A stretch of DNA of 64,000 bases from Amnibacterium kyonggiense (GTDB lineage: Bacteria; Actinomycetota; Actinomycetes; Actinomycetales; Microbacteriaceae). Position 1 is the first letter of the stretch, and the number at the start of each line of letters is the position of its first letter. The stretch spans positions 620,001-684,000 of the forward strand of contig NZ_SOAM01000002.1 in assembly GCF_004364555.1 (NCBI RefSeq), in the 5' to 3' direction. The notes under the pieces are model-generated. The model saw nothing but the letters and a program-made list of their open reading frames with translations. It did not search any database and was not told where the DNA came from. Shown here piece by piece: positions 8,837 through 16,155 of the stretch. A program made the position numbers and the translations under genes.

Positions 8837-9700
8837 GTGGGACAGTTCAGCCGCATCCTCAAGGCGCTCGTCGCCGACGGCCGCTGGCACCGCTACCTGG
8901 CGCTGGCGATCGCCTTCGCGATCGGGTGCGCCCTCCTGTCCTGGTGGCAGTTCTCCCGGCGGGCGGACACGGCCGAGGCGAACGCGCTGATCACGGCGAA
9001 CGCCTCCGCGGGGCCGGTGCCGCTCGACGACCTGCTCCCCTCCCGCACCGCGTACCGGGCGAGCCTGCAGTGGCGCACCGTCGAGGTGCGCGGGCAGTAC
9101 CTCACCGACGACCAGCTGCTCGTCCGCAACCGGGTCGATCCGAACGGGAACCCGGGCTTCGAGGTCCTGACGCCGTTCCGGCTCGAGGACGGCGACGTGT
9201 TCGTGCTCGACCGCGGCTGGGTGTCCATCGGGACGAAGCAGGACCGCCCGGATCTCGTGCCGGCGCCGCCGACCGGCACCGTCACCGTGCTGGCGCGACT
9301 GCAGGCCGACGAGGGACCGCTCCCCGGTCGGACCGCGCCCACCGGGGAGATCCCGTCGATCGACCTGAAGCAGGTCGCCCACGACGTCGGGGCGCCGACC
9401 TACACGGGCGCCTACGGCCAGGTGCGGTCGGAGTCGCCCGCGGTCGCGACCACGCCCGAGCGCATCGAGCCGCAGCCGGCCGACACGGGCGTCGACGAGG
9501 GCACGCACCTCTCCTACGCGATCCAGTGGATCATCTTCGCCCTGCTCGGCTTCGTCGCCCTCGGCTGGTCGATCCGCCGCGACCTGCTCGACGCCGGCGA
9601 CGAGGTCGTGACGGCGGCGGAGGAGCGCGCCGTCGCACGCCGCGCCCGCCGGGCACCCTCCGACGAGGCCGTGGAGGACGAGCTCACCGACGCCCGCTGA
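8837..9700 (+). CDS. SURF1 family protein (cytochrome oxidase assembly)
   Basis: A 287-residue protein with the SURF1 layout: one N-terminal membrane span (about 21-37) ending in LLSWWQFSR, an external domain with WRTVEVRGQY, VRNRVDPNGNPGFEVLTPFRL and VLDRGWV, and a second span near 227-247 (YAIQWIIFALLGFVALGW). SURF1 proteins help insert haem into cytochrome c/quinol oxidase subunit I. The haem A synthesis genes ctaA and ctaB are in the same window (19.0-21.0 kb), which fits. The C-terminal tail is charged and cytosolic. The gene is convergent with the ABC-F gene, and the gap holds a large palindrome. Confidence 0.88.
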   Translation: MGQFSRILKALVADGRWHRYLALAIAFAIGCALLSWWQFSRRADTAEANALITANASAGPVPLDDLLPSRTAYRASLQWRTVEVRGQYLTDDQLLVRNRVDPNGNPGFEVLTPFRLEDGDVFVLDRGWVSIGTKQDRPDLVPAPPTGTVTVLARLQADEGPLPGRTAPTGEIPSIDLKQVAHDVGAPTYTGAYGQVRSESPAVATTPERIEPQPADTGVDEGTHLSYAIQWIIFALLGFVALGWSIRRDLLDAGDEVVTAAEERAVARRARRAPSDEAVEDELTDAR

Positions 9701-9702
9701 GC

Positions 9703-9804
9703 TCGCGGATCCGCAGAACCGTCGCGGATCCGCAGAAACTGCTCGACACGCCGCGGCGCACGGGCGCAGGCACGGCGTGTCGAGCCAGAACTGCGGATCC
9801 GCGA
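9703..9804. repeat. Long imperfect palindrome with an internal direct repeat
   Basis: Between convergent SURF1 and ABC-F genes. A 16-base sequence (TCGCGGATCCGCAGAA) occurs at 9703-9718 and again at 9722-9737. The second copy begins a 31-base arm (9723-9753) that pairs with 9773-9803: 26 of 31 positions match, with a 5-base internal mismatch and a 19-base loop. It could end both transcripts, but the size and the extra half-copy look more like a REP-type element than a simple terminator. Confidence 0.7.
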
Positions 9805-9814
9805 AGAGGTCTGG

Positions 9815-11413
9815 TCAGCTCACGCTGATGAGTTCGGCGTACTCCGGGGTCCAGAGGTCCTCGGTGCCGTCCGGCATGATCAGGACCCGCTCGGGGTTCA
9901 GCGCCTCCACCGCGCCCTCGTCGTGGCTGACGAGCACGACGGCGCCCGTGTAGTTCGCGAGCGCGCCGAGGATCTCCTCGCGGCTCGCCGGGTCGAGGTT
10001 GTTCGTCGGCTCGTCGAGCAGCAGCACGTTCGCCGCGGAGACGACGAGCATCGCGAGCGCGAGCCGCGTCTTCTCCCCGCCGGACAGCACGCCCGCCGGC
10101 TTGTCGCCGTCGTCGCCCGTGAACAGGAACGAACCGAGCACGCGGCGGGCTTCCGTCGCCGTGAGGTTCGGCGCGGCGGACACCATGTTCTCGAGCACGG
10201 AGCGCTTGACGTCGATCGTCTCGTGCTCCTGCGCGTAGTACCCGATGCGCAGGCCGTACCCCGGCTCGAGCTGGCCGGTGTCCGGCTGGTCGACGCCCGC
10301 GAGGATGCGCAGCAGGGTCGTCTTTCCGGCGCCGTTCAGGCCGAGGATGACGACCTTCGAGCCGCGGTCGATCGCGAGGTCGACGGCGGAGAAGATCTCG
10401 AGCGAGCCGTAGGACTTCGACAGGTCGGACGCCATGAGCGGCGTCTTGCCGGAGGGCGCCGGGTCCGGGAACCGCAGCTTCGCGACGCGCTCGACCTGAC
10501 GGACCTCCTCGAGCCCCGACAGCAGCCGCTCGGCGCGGCGGACCATGTTCTGCGCCGCGACCGCCTTGGTCGCCTTCGCGCCCATCTTCGCGGCCTGCAG
10601 CTGCAGGGCGGACGCCTTCTTCTCGGCGTTCTGCCGCTCGCGCTTGCGGCGCTGCTCGTCGGTCTCCCGCTGCTTGAGGTACTGCCGCCAGCCCATGTTG
10701 TAGACGTCGAGCACCTGGCGGTTCGCGTCGAGGTAGAACACGCGGTTCACGACCTCGCCGACGAGGTCGACGTCGTGGCTGATGATGATCGCGCCGCCCT
10801 TGTAGGTCTTCAGGAACTCGCGCAGCCAGATGATCGAGTCCGCATCGAGGTGGTTCGTCGGCTCGTCGAGGATCAGCGTGTCCGCGTCGCTGAAGAGGAT
10901 GCGGGCGAGCTCGATGCGGCGGCGCTGACCGCCGGAGAGCGTCTTCAGCGGCTGGTCGAGGATGCGGTCCGGCAGCGCGAGGTTCGACGAGATGGAGGCC
11001 GCCTCGGCCTCGGCCGCGTACCCGCCCTTCGCGGTGAACTCCTCCTCGAGCCGCGCGTAGCGGTTGATCGCCTTCTCGGCGACCTTCGGGTCGGCCGACC
11101 CCATGCGCTCCGTCGCCTCCGCCATCTGCAGCTGCAGCGTGCCGAGGCCGCGGGCGTCGAGGATGCGGGTACGGGCGAGCTGCTCGGGGTCGCCGGCACG
11201 CGGGTCCTGCGGCAGGTAGCCGATCTCGCCGGAACGCTCGACGCGGCCGTCGGCGGCCTGCGCCTCCCCCGCGAGCACCTTCGTCAGGGTCGTCTTGCCG
11301 GCACCGTTGCGCCCCACCAGACCGACCTTGTCCCCGTCGGAGACGCGGAACTCGACGTCCGCCATGAGCCGGCGGGCGCCCACGGTGATCTCGAGGCCGT
11401 GCACAGCGAGCAT
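9815..11413 (-). CDS. ABC-F family ATPase (translation factor type)
   Basis: A 532-residue soluble protein with two ABC domains and no membrane segment. The first Walker A is GRNGAGKT (about 35-42) with LSGGQRRR and ILDEPTNHLD. The second is GLNGAGKT with LSGGEKTR and LLDEPTNNLD. Between them is a basic alpha-helical linker of about 80 residues rich in K, R, Q and E, which in ABC-F proteins reaches into the ribosomal exit site. Members restart stalled ribosomes or protect them from antibiotics, but the subgroup cannot be told by eye. ATG start; it is divergent from bioY across a 132-base gap. Confidence 0.88.
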   Translation of the reverse strand: MLAVHGLEITVGARRLMADVEFRVSDGDKVGLVGRNGAGKTTLTKVLAGEAQAADGRVERSGEIGYLPQDPRAGDPEQLARTRILDARGLGTLQLQMAEATERMGSADPKVAEKAINRYARLEEEFTAKGGYAAEAEAASISSNLALPDRILDQPLKTLSGGQRRRIELARILFSDADTLILDEPTNHLDADSIIWLREFLKTYKGGAIIISHDVDLVGEVVNRVFYLDANRQVLDVYNMGWRQYLKQRETDEQRRKRERQNAEKKASALQLQAAKMGAKATKAVAAQNMVRRAERLLSGLEEVRQVERVAKLRFPDPAPSGKTPLMASDLSKSYGSLEIFSAVDLAIDRGSKVVILGLNGAGKTTLLRILAGVDQPDTGQLEPGYGLRIGYYAQEHETIDVKRSVLENMVSAAPNLTATEARRVLGSFLFTGDDGDKPAGVLSGGEKTRLALAMLVVSAANVLLLDEPTNNLDPASREEILGALANYTGAVVLVSHDEGAVEALNPERVLIMPDGTEDLWTPEYAELISVS

Positions 11414-11545
11414 GCGGAACCTCCTTGACGAGATCGACGGCGAACGGGCCCTGCGGTTGTGCGTTCCGCACAGAAGCGCGCTTCGGGCAGCGTCCTAGTG
11501 TAGTTCGGGCCGGCAGGTCGCCGGTCGCCCCCAAGGAGCCGCCCG

Positions 11546-12199
11546 GTGTCGCTGTCCCTCGCCCCGTCCCGCCCCGTCCTCGCGGACCGCGTCCTGCCCG
11601 CCGCCCTGAGGCTCTCGAAGGGGCGCTCGCTCGCAACGGACGCCGCCCTGGTCGTCGGCGGCGCGGCGCTCACGGCCGCGCTCGCCCAGCTCTACATCCC
11701 GATGTGGCCGATCCCCATGACGGGCCAGACCTTCGCGGTGCTGCTCGTCGGCACGGTCCTCGGCTCGCTGCGGGGCTCGCTGTCGATGGCCCTGTACCTG
11801 GTGGCAGGCGTCCTCGGCGCGCCGGTCTTCGCCGAGCACACCTCGGGCAGCCTGTTCGCCCTGACCTCCGGCGGGTTCATCATCGGCTTCATCGCGGCGG
11901 CGGCGCTCGTCGGCTGGCTGGCGCAGCGCGAGTGGGACCGCCGGGTCGTGGGCACGGTCGTGTCCTTCGCCGCCGGGACCGTCGTCATGTACGCCTTCGG
12001 CCTGCCCTGGCTCGCGGTCTCGCTCGGCGACCTCGGCCCCGCCGTCTGGCACGACTTCCTCCACTTCGACTCGCTCGGCGCAGCGGTCTGGGGTGCCGGC
12101 GTCGCCCCGTTCCTCGTCGGCGACGTCGTGAAGGCCGTCGTCGCGGGCCTCCTGCTCCCCGCGGCCTGGAAGGGCGTCTCGCACCTCCGGAGCCGCTGA
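11546..12199 (+). CDS. bioY: Biotin transporter substrate-binding subunit BioY
   Basis: A 217-residue membrane protein with about six spans, matching the BioY S-component of ECF-type biotin transporters. The characteristic segment PMTGQTFAVLLVGTVLGSLRGSLSMALYLVAG is at about 56-87. The GTG start has a clear AAGGAG Shine-Dalgarno eight bases upstream. A TAGTGT at 11496-11501 is a possible -10 and overlaps a TACACT on the other strand for the ABC-F gene. No BioM/BioN genes follow, so it either works alone or shares ECF components from elsewhere. A hairpin terminator follows. Confidence 0.92.
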   Translation: MSLSLAPSRPVLADRVLPAALRLSKGRSLATDAALVVGGAALTAALAQLYIPMWPIPMTGQTFAVLLVGTVLGSLRGSLSMALYLVAGVLGAPVFAEHTSGSLFALTSGGFIIGFIAAAALVGWLAQREWDRRVVGTVVSFAAGTVVMYAFGLPWLAVSLGDLGPAVWHDFLHFDSLGAAVWGAGVAPFLVGDVVKAVVAGLLLPAAWKGVSHLRSR

Positions 12200-12217
12200 G
12201 CCCGGTCCAGCTGCCCC

Positions 12218-12251
12218 GAAGGGCCGCCTCCCGCTGCGGGGGCGGCCCTTC
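12218..12251. terminator. Bidirectional terminator between bioY and the MocR regulator gene
   Basis: An 11-bp perfect stem GAAGGGCCGCC / GGCGGCCCTTC with a 12-base loop, located between the stops of two convergent genes. Confidence 0.75.
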
Positions 12252-12255
12252 GACG

Positions 12256-13683
12256 TCACAGGACGGGGGCGAACGCCTCCTGCACCGGGTGGTGCGCCCC
12301 CATCCCGCGCCACGCCTCCGCGAGCAGCCCCACCGCCGCGGCGGTCGGCCCCGGGGCGCCGCCGATCGGGATCCGGAGGTTGCGCTCGAACGCGCCGTCG
12401 ACGCCGAAGCGCGGCCCCGCGACGATCCGGACCCCGACGGCCGCGGCGGCCGGGACGAGCAGCGAGCTGCGCGGCTCCGGCAGCCCGGCCCAGATCGACA
12501 GCCCGCCTGCGGGCACGGGTGCGCGCCAGTCCGGCAGGTCCACCCCGAGGCGCTCGAGCACGGCGGCGCGGGTCGCTCGCAGCTGGACGGCCCGGTCGGC
12601 GAGCACCCGCCGCACGTCGGGCAGCAGCGCCGCGACGACGAGCTGGTCGAGCACGGGGGTGCCGAGGTCGCGCGCAGGCCGGGCGGCGGCGATCGCGGCC
12701 ACCGTTCTCGGGTCGGCCCGGATCCACCCGATGCGGAGGCCGTGCCAGACGGTCTTGCCGACCGACCCGACCGTCACGACGTGCGCGCCCGTGCCGACCG
12801 CGAGCGCGGCGAACGGCGGGTGCGGCTCCCCCGGGTCGATCGCGAGCTCCGCGGTCGTCTCGTCGACGATGAGGACGGTGCCGGCGGCGGCCGCCGCGCG
12901 GAGGATCCGGCGCCGTTCCTCCTCGTCGAGCGTGGACCCCGTCGGATTGTGGAAGTCGGGCATGAGGTAGGCGAACTCGGGCCGGGTCCGCGCGAGGACC
13001 CGCTCCCACTCGTCCACGTCCGGCCGCGCGTCCGGCATCGCGAGCGGCACGATCCGGGCGCCCGCGGCCCGGCACGCGTCGAGCGCGTGCGGGTAGCTCG
13101 GGACGTCGACCACGAGCCGGTCGGCGCGCCGCAGCAGGGCGTGGAGGACGAGCCCGATGCCGTGCTGGGCGCCGCTCGTCACGAGGATCCGGTCGGGCCC
13201 GGTGGGCAGGCCGCGGTCCGTGTATCGCGCAGCCAGGCCCTCGCGCAGCTCGAGCAGGCCCTGGTAGTCGAGCCGCGCCGCGTCGAGCACCTCCGGCAGC
13301 CGGGCCGCGGCGGCGGCGACGTAGCCGGGCAGGGCCGGCCACGCCGGCGGGATGGCGTTCGAGAGGTCCGCCACCGCCGGGGCGCTGCCGCTCGAACCCC
13401 GAGGCGCGTCCGGCAGCGCCAGGGCACTCCCGGAGCCCTGCACGCTCACGAGCCGCCCCCGCTCGCGGAGCAGGCCGTAGGCGGCGGTGACCGTCGTGCG
13501 GCTCACGCCGAGCTCGGCGGCGAGCACGCGCTCGGCGGGCAGCCGTCGTCCGGCGGCGAGCCGGCCGTCCTCGAGGAGCACGCCGATGCGCTCCGCGAGC
13601 GCACGGGCGGAGGTGCCCTCGCCGCGCCAGCCGGTGAGCAGCCGGGCGAGCTGCGGTGCGGAGGGACCGGGCGCGGTGGGCAT
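12256..13683 (-). CDS. MocR/PdxR-type GntR-family regulator with aminotransferase domain
   Basis: A 475-residue fusion. The N-terminal GntR winged helix (about 10-75) includes RLPAERVLAAELGVSRTTVTAAYGLLRERG. The C-terminal domain (about 110-475) is a class I/II aminotransferase fold with the PLP-lysine region TVGSVGKTVWHGLRIGW. MocR regulators bind PLP and usually control a neighbouring gene. Here it is divergent from a YczE-like membrane protein gene, the pairing known as YczR/YczE. I prefer the ATG at 13683 (GGAGGA is 11 bases upstream); a GTG at 13692 would be only two bases from that site. A dyad covers both start regions and is a likely operator. Confidence 0.88.
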   Translation of the reverse strand: MPTAPGPSAPQLARLLTGWRGEGTSARALAERIGVLLEDGRLAAGRRLPAERVLAAELGVSRTTVTAAYGLLRERGRLVSVQGSGSALALPDAPRGSSGSAPAVADLSNAIPPAWPALPGYVAAAAARLPEVLDAARLDYQGLLELREGLAARYTDRGLPTGPDRILVTSGAQHGIGLVLHALLRRADRLVVDVPSYPHALDACRAAGARIVPLAMPDARPDVDEWERVLARTRPEFAYLMPDFHNPTGSTLDEEERRRILRAAAAAGTVLIVDETTAELAIDPGEPHPPFAALAVGTGAHVVTVGSVGKTVWHGLRIGWIRADPRTVAAIAAARPARDLGTPVLDQLVVAALLPDVRRVLADRAVQLRATRAAVLERLGVDLPDWRAPVPAGGLSIWAGLPEPRSSLLVPAAAAVGVRIVAGPRFGVDGAFERNLRIPIGGAPGPTAAAVGLLAEAWRGMGAHHPVQEAFAPVL

Positions 13684-13748
13684 GAGAGCCACTTTCCTCC
13701 GATTGGCCCGCGTGCACGAGGGCCGATTCCGCTGAAGTGGCCCTCATG
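13681..13748. promoter_or_regulatory. Dyad operator candidate of the MocR/YczE divergon
   Basis: Arms CATGAGAGCCACTT (13681-13694) and AAGTGGCCCTCATG (13735-13748) are inverted copies with 13 of 14 bases matching, 40 bases apart. An inner GGCCC/GGGCC pair has the same symmetry. Each arm includes the start codon of its own gene. A regulator bound here would block both genes, as expected for autoregulation by the MocR protein. Confidence 0.6.
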
Positions 13749-14504
13749 GTCCTCGATCCCACGCTCGCCGTGACCGCCGCCGTCGGCGCGGTCGTCCTCC
13801 TCGCCGGGGCGGTCCGTCGCGAGGCCGTCCGGGACGGTTTCGGGCTCCGCCCGGGTCCGCGCTCCCACGATGCGGCGGTGCCCGCGGCCCGGCCCCTCGC
13901 CCTCCCGCAGCCAGCGGCGCTCCTCCGCGGCGGCCAGCTGGTCGTCGGCCTGCTCCTCTACGGCGCCTCGCTCGCCCTGATGCTGCGCGCGCAGCTCGGC
14001 GTCGGCCCCTGGGACGTGCTCGCGCAGGGCGTCGCCCGGGTCACGGGCGTCCCCTTCGGCCTGGTGACGAACGGGATCGGGGCGCTCCTGCTGCTGCTCT
14101 GGGTCCCGCTGCGCCAGCGACCCGGGATCGGCACGCTGCTCAACGTGCTGCTCGTCGGCACGGCCGCGCAGGTGGTGCTGGACCTGATCGCGGTGCCGGA
14201 GGGGCTCCTCCCCCGCATCGCCCTGCTGGTCGGCGGGATGCTGCTGCTCGCGGTCGCGACAGCGGTCTACGTCGGAGCGGGCCTCGGTGCCGGTCCTCGC
14301 GACGGCCTCATGCTCGGCCTGCATCGGCGCTTCGGCTGGCCGGTCTGGCTCGCTCGTGCGGTGGTGGAGGGCTCGGCGCTCCTGCTCGGCTGGCTGCTCG
14401 GCGGGAACGTCGGCATCGGGACGATCGCGTTCGCCCTCGGGATCGGCCCGCTCTGCGGCGTCGCGATCCGCCTCCTCGCTCCGTCCCAGCTCCGCCGCCA
14501 CTGA
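13746..14504 (+). CDS. YczE/YitT-type integral membrane protein
   Basis: A 252-residue protein with five to six membrane spans. Two related motifs, GVGPWDVLAQG and GAGPRDGLMLGLHRRFG, are the repeated GxGPxD signature of the YczE/YyaS/YitT family. Function is unknown; a role in transport linked to vitamin B6 has been suggested for genes paired with MocR regulators. The start could be ATG 13746 or an in-frame GTG at 13737. Neither has a Shine-Dalgarno, and both fall in the operator dyad. A hairpin and a dispersed repeat follow the gene. Confidence 0.82.
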   Translation: MVLDPTLAVTAAVGAVVLLAGAVRREAVRDGFGLRPGPRSHDAAVPAARPLALPQPAALLRGGQLVVGLLLYGASLALMLRAQLGVGPWDVLAQGVARVTGVPFGLVTNGIGALLLLLWVPLRQRPGIGTLLNVLLVGTAAQVVLDLIAVPEGLLPRIALLVGGMLLLAVATAVYVGAGLGAGPRDGLMLGLHRRFGWPVWLARAVVEGSALLLGWLLGGNVGIGTIAFALGIGPLCGVAIRLLAPSQLRRH

Positions 14505-14525
14505 GCGCTCGGGATGATCTCGAGG

Positions 14526-14566
14526 ACGACGAAGGACCGCCCCGCGAGGAGCGGAGCGGCCCTTCG
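14526..14566. terminator. Terminator between yczE-like gene and the SUF operon end
   Basis: Stem CGAAGG-CCGC / GCGG-CCTTCG with one mismatch, 26 bases after the YczE stop. Its foot begins ACGACGAAGG, the same as in two other terminators in the window. Confidence 0.6.
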
Positions 14567-14575
14567 AGAGGGATC

Positions 14576-14686
14576 CCGGGCGCAAAGCGCCCCGGCGCCT
14601 CATGGCGCCGAAGGCGTGCCGGAGCGAAGCGGAGGCACAGCGAGCGCGGCGGGGCCGGCGAAGCCGGTCGCGACGCGCTCGCTCCG
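14576..14686. repeat. Dispersed hairpin repeat, copy 1
   Basis: An 111-base hairpin-rich element whose right edge is 2 bases from the stop of the DUF59 gene. Its second copy is at 63414-63525. Order: GGGCGC-AAA-GCGCCC hairpin, CGGCGCC-TCAT-GGCGCCG hairpin, a variable imperfect hairpin, then GGCCGGC-GAA-GCCGGTC inside an outer GCGAGCGC/GCGCTCGC pair. No open reading frame worth calling. Confidence 0.85.
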
Positions 14687-14688
14687 AA

Positions 14689-15018
14689 TCAAATCTGGAA
14701 GCCGATCGCGCGCATCATGTCCTTGCCGTCGTCGGTCATGCGCTCCGGGCCCCAGGGCGGCATCCACACCCAGTTGATCCGGAAGCGCTCGACGTGGCCG
14801 TCGAGGGCCTGCGCGGTCTCGTCCTCGATCACGTCGGTGAGCGGGCAGCCGGCCGAGGTGAGCGTCATGTTGATGACGAGGGCGTCGTTCTCGTCGTCCC
14901 AGTTCAGGTCGTAGATCAGGCCGAGGTCGACCACATTGACGCCGAGCTCGGGGTCGACGACGTCCTTCAGCGCCTCGGAGATCTCGTCGAAGCGCTCCGG
15001 CGCGAGCTCGACCGTCAT
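14689..15018 (-). CDS. Fe-S assembly factor, DUF59/SufT-PaaD family
   Basis: A 109-residue DUF59 (MIP18/PaaD-like) protein. The family's VVDPELGVNVVDLGLIYD lies at about 20-37, and the conserved cysteine in TLTSAGCPLTD at about 52-62. Such proteins help mature or transfer iron-sulfur clusters. It is the last gene of the SUF operon: its ATG overlaps the sufC stop (ATGA), so translation is probably coupled. A dispersed repeat starts two bases after its stop. Confidence 0.92.
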   Translation of the reverse strand: MTVELAPERFDEISEALKDVVDPELGVNVVDLGLIYDLNWDDENDALVINMTLTSAGCPLTDVIEDETAQALDGHVERFRINWVWMPPWGPERMTDDGKDMMRAIGFQI

Positions 15019-15785
15019 CAGGCGGAGGCCGCCGCGGCGGCGACGTAGCGGTCGTAGCCCTCGTCCTCGAGACGGTCGGCCAGCTCGGGACCGCCCTCCT
15101 CGGCGACGCGGCCCGCGACGAAGACGTGCACGAAGTCCGGCTTGATGTAGCGGAGGATCCGCGTGTAGTGCGTGATGAGCAGGACGCCGAGGTCGGAGGA
15201 GCCCTTCGCCCGGTTCACGCCCTCCGAGACGATCTTCAGCGCGTCGACGTCGAGGCCGGAGTCGGTCTCGTCGAGCACCGCGAACTTCGGCTTCAGCAGC
15301 TCGAGCTGGAGGATCTCGTGGCGCTTCTTCTCGCCGCCGGAGAAGCCCTCGTTCACGTTGCGCTCGGCGAACGCGCTGTCCATGCGGAGGTTCTCCATGG
15401 ACTGGCGGACGTCCTTCACCCAGCCGCGGATGGCGGGCGACTTGCCGTCGATCGCCGTCTTCGCGGTGCGGAGGAAGTTCGACACGGTGACGCCGGGGAT
15501 CTCGACCGGGTACTGCATGGCGAGGAAGAGACCGGCGCGGGCGCGCTCGTCGACGCTCATCGCGAGGACGTCCTCGCCGTCGAGCGTGATCGAGCCCGAG
15601 TCGACGGTGTAGCGCGGGTGCCCGGCGATCGTGTAGGCGAGCGTCGACTTGCCGGAGCCGTTGGGGCCCATCACGGCGTGGGTCTCGCCGCTCGAGATGT
15701 CGAGGTCGACGCCGCGCAGGATCGGCTTCGTGCCCTGGTCGGTCTCGATGGAGACGTGGAGGTCGCGGATCGCGAGGGTGGACAT
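15018..15785 (-). CDS. sufC: Fe-S cluster assembly ATPase SufC
   Basis: A 255-residue ABC-type ATPase of the SufBCD scaffold. Walker A is GPNGSGKST (about 38-46), the signature is FSGGEKKRHEI, and the Walker B/D-loop is the SufC-specific AVLDETDSGLDVDALK. ATP hydrolysis reshapes SufBD so that an Fe-S cluster can form. ATG start, 13 bases downstream of the Rieske ferredoxin gene and overlapping the DUF59 gene. Confidence 0.97.
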   Translation of the reverse strand: MSTLAIRDLHVSIETDQGTKPILRGVDLDISSGETHAVMGPNGSGKSTLAYTIAGHPRYTVDSGSITLDGEDVLAMSVDERARAGLFLAMQYPVEIPGVTVSNFLRTAKTAIDGKSPAIRGWVKDVRQSMENLRMDSAFAERNVNEGFSGGEKKRHEILQLELLKPKFAVLDETDSGLDVDALKIVSEGVNRAKGSSDLGVLLITHYTRILRYIKPDFVHVFVAGRVAEEGGPELADRLEDEGYDRYVAAAAASA

Positions 15786-15798
15786 GCGGATTCCTTCG

Positions 15799-16155
15799 TT
15801 ACGCGGGCAGTTCGGATGCGGGGACCGGGGTCGGGTCGACGAGCACGTCGTCGCCCTCCACGGTCACCCGGAAGACGGGCACCGGCTGGTAGGCCGGCAG
15901 GGTGAGCGGCTTGCCGCTCGTGAGGGAGAACTTCGAGCCGTGCGCCCAGCACTCCAGCGTCGGTGTTCCACTTCCTGGCGTCTCGACGAACCCCTCCGCC
16001 AGGGAGATGTCGCCGTGGGTGCAGGTGTCGCCGATGGCGAAGACGTCGCCGTTCGCGTCCTTCACGACGGCCACGGGCGTGCCGCCGACGACGACCCGGA
16101 GCGCGGAGTCCTGCTCGAGCTCGGCGAAGGAGCAGACGCGCTCGGGGGCGCTCAT
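15799..16155 (-). CDS. Rieske-type [2Fe-2S] ferredoxin of the SUF operon
   Basis: A 118-residue non-haem Rieske protein. The cluster ligands are visible as CTHG (C45, H47) and CWAHGSKF (Cys and His near 69-72). It probably supplies electrons for cluster assembly, as inferred from its fixed place between sufD and sufC in many actinobacteria. The ATG overlaps the sufD stop by four bases. Confidence 0.9.
   Translation of the reverse strand: MSAPERVCSFAELEQDSALRVVVGGTPVAVVKDANGDVFAIGDTCTHGDISLAEGFVETPGSGTPTLECWAHGSKFSLTSGKPLTLPAYQPVPVFRVTVEGDDVLVDPTPVPASELPA

Noticed and set aside
11414-11545. Biotin-responsive site or riboswitch upstream of bioY
   Set aside because: I saw no BirA/BioQ-like dyad or conserved RNA fold in this gap, only overlapping -10-like hexamers.
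14514-14777. 87-codon plus-strand frame after the yczE-like gene
   Set aside because: It reads through a terminator, the hairpin repeat and the antisense of the DUF59 gene.
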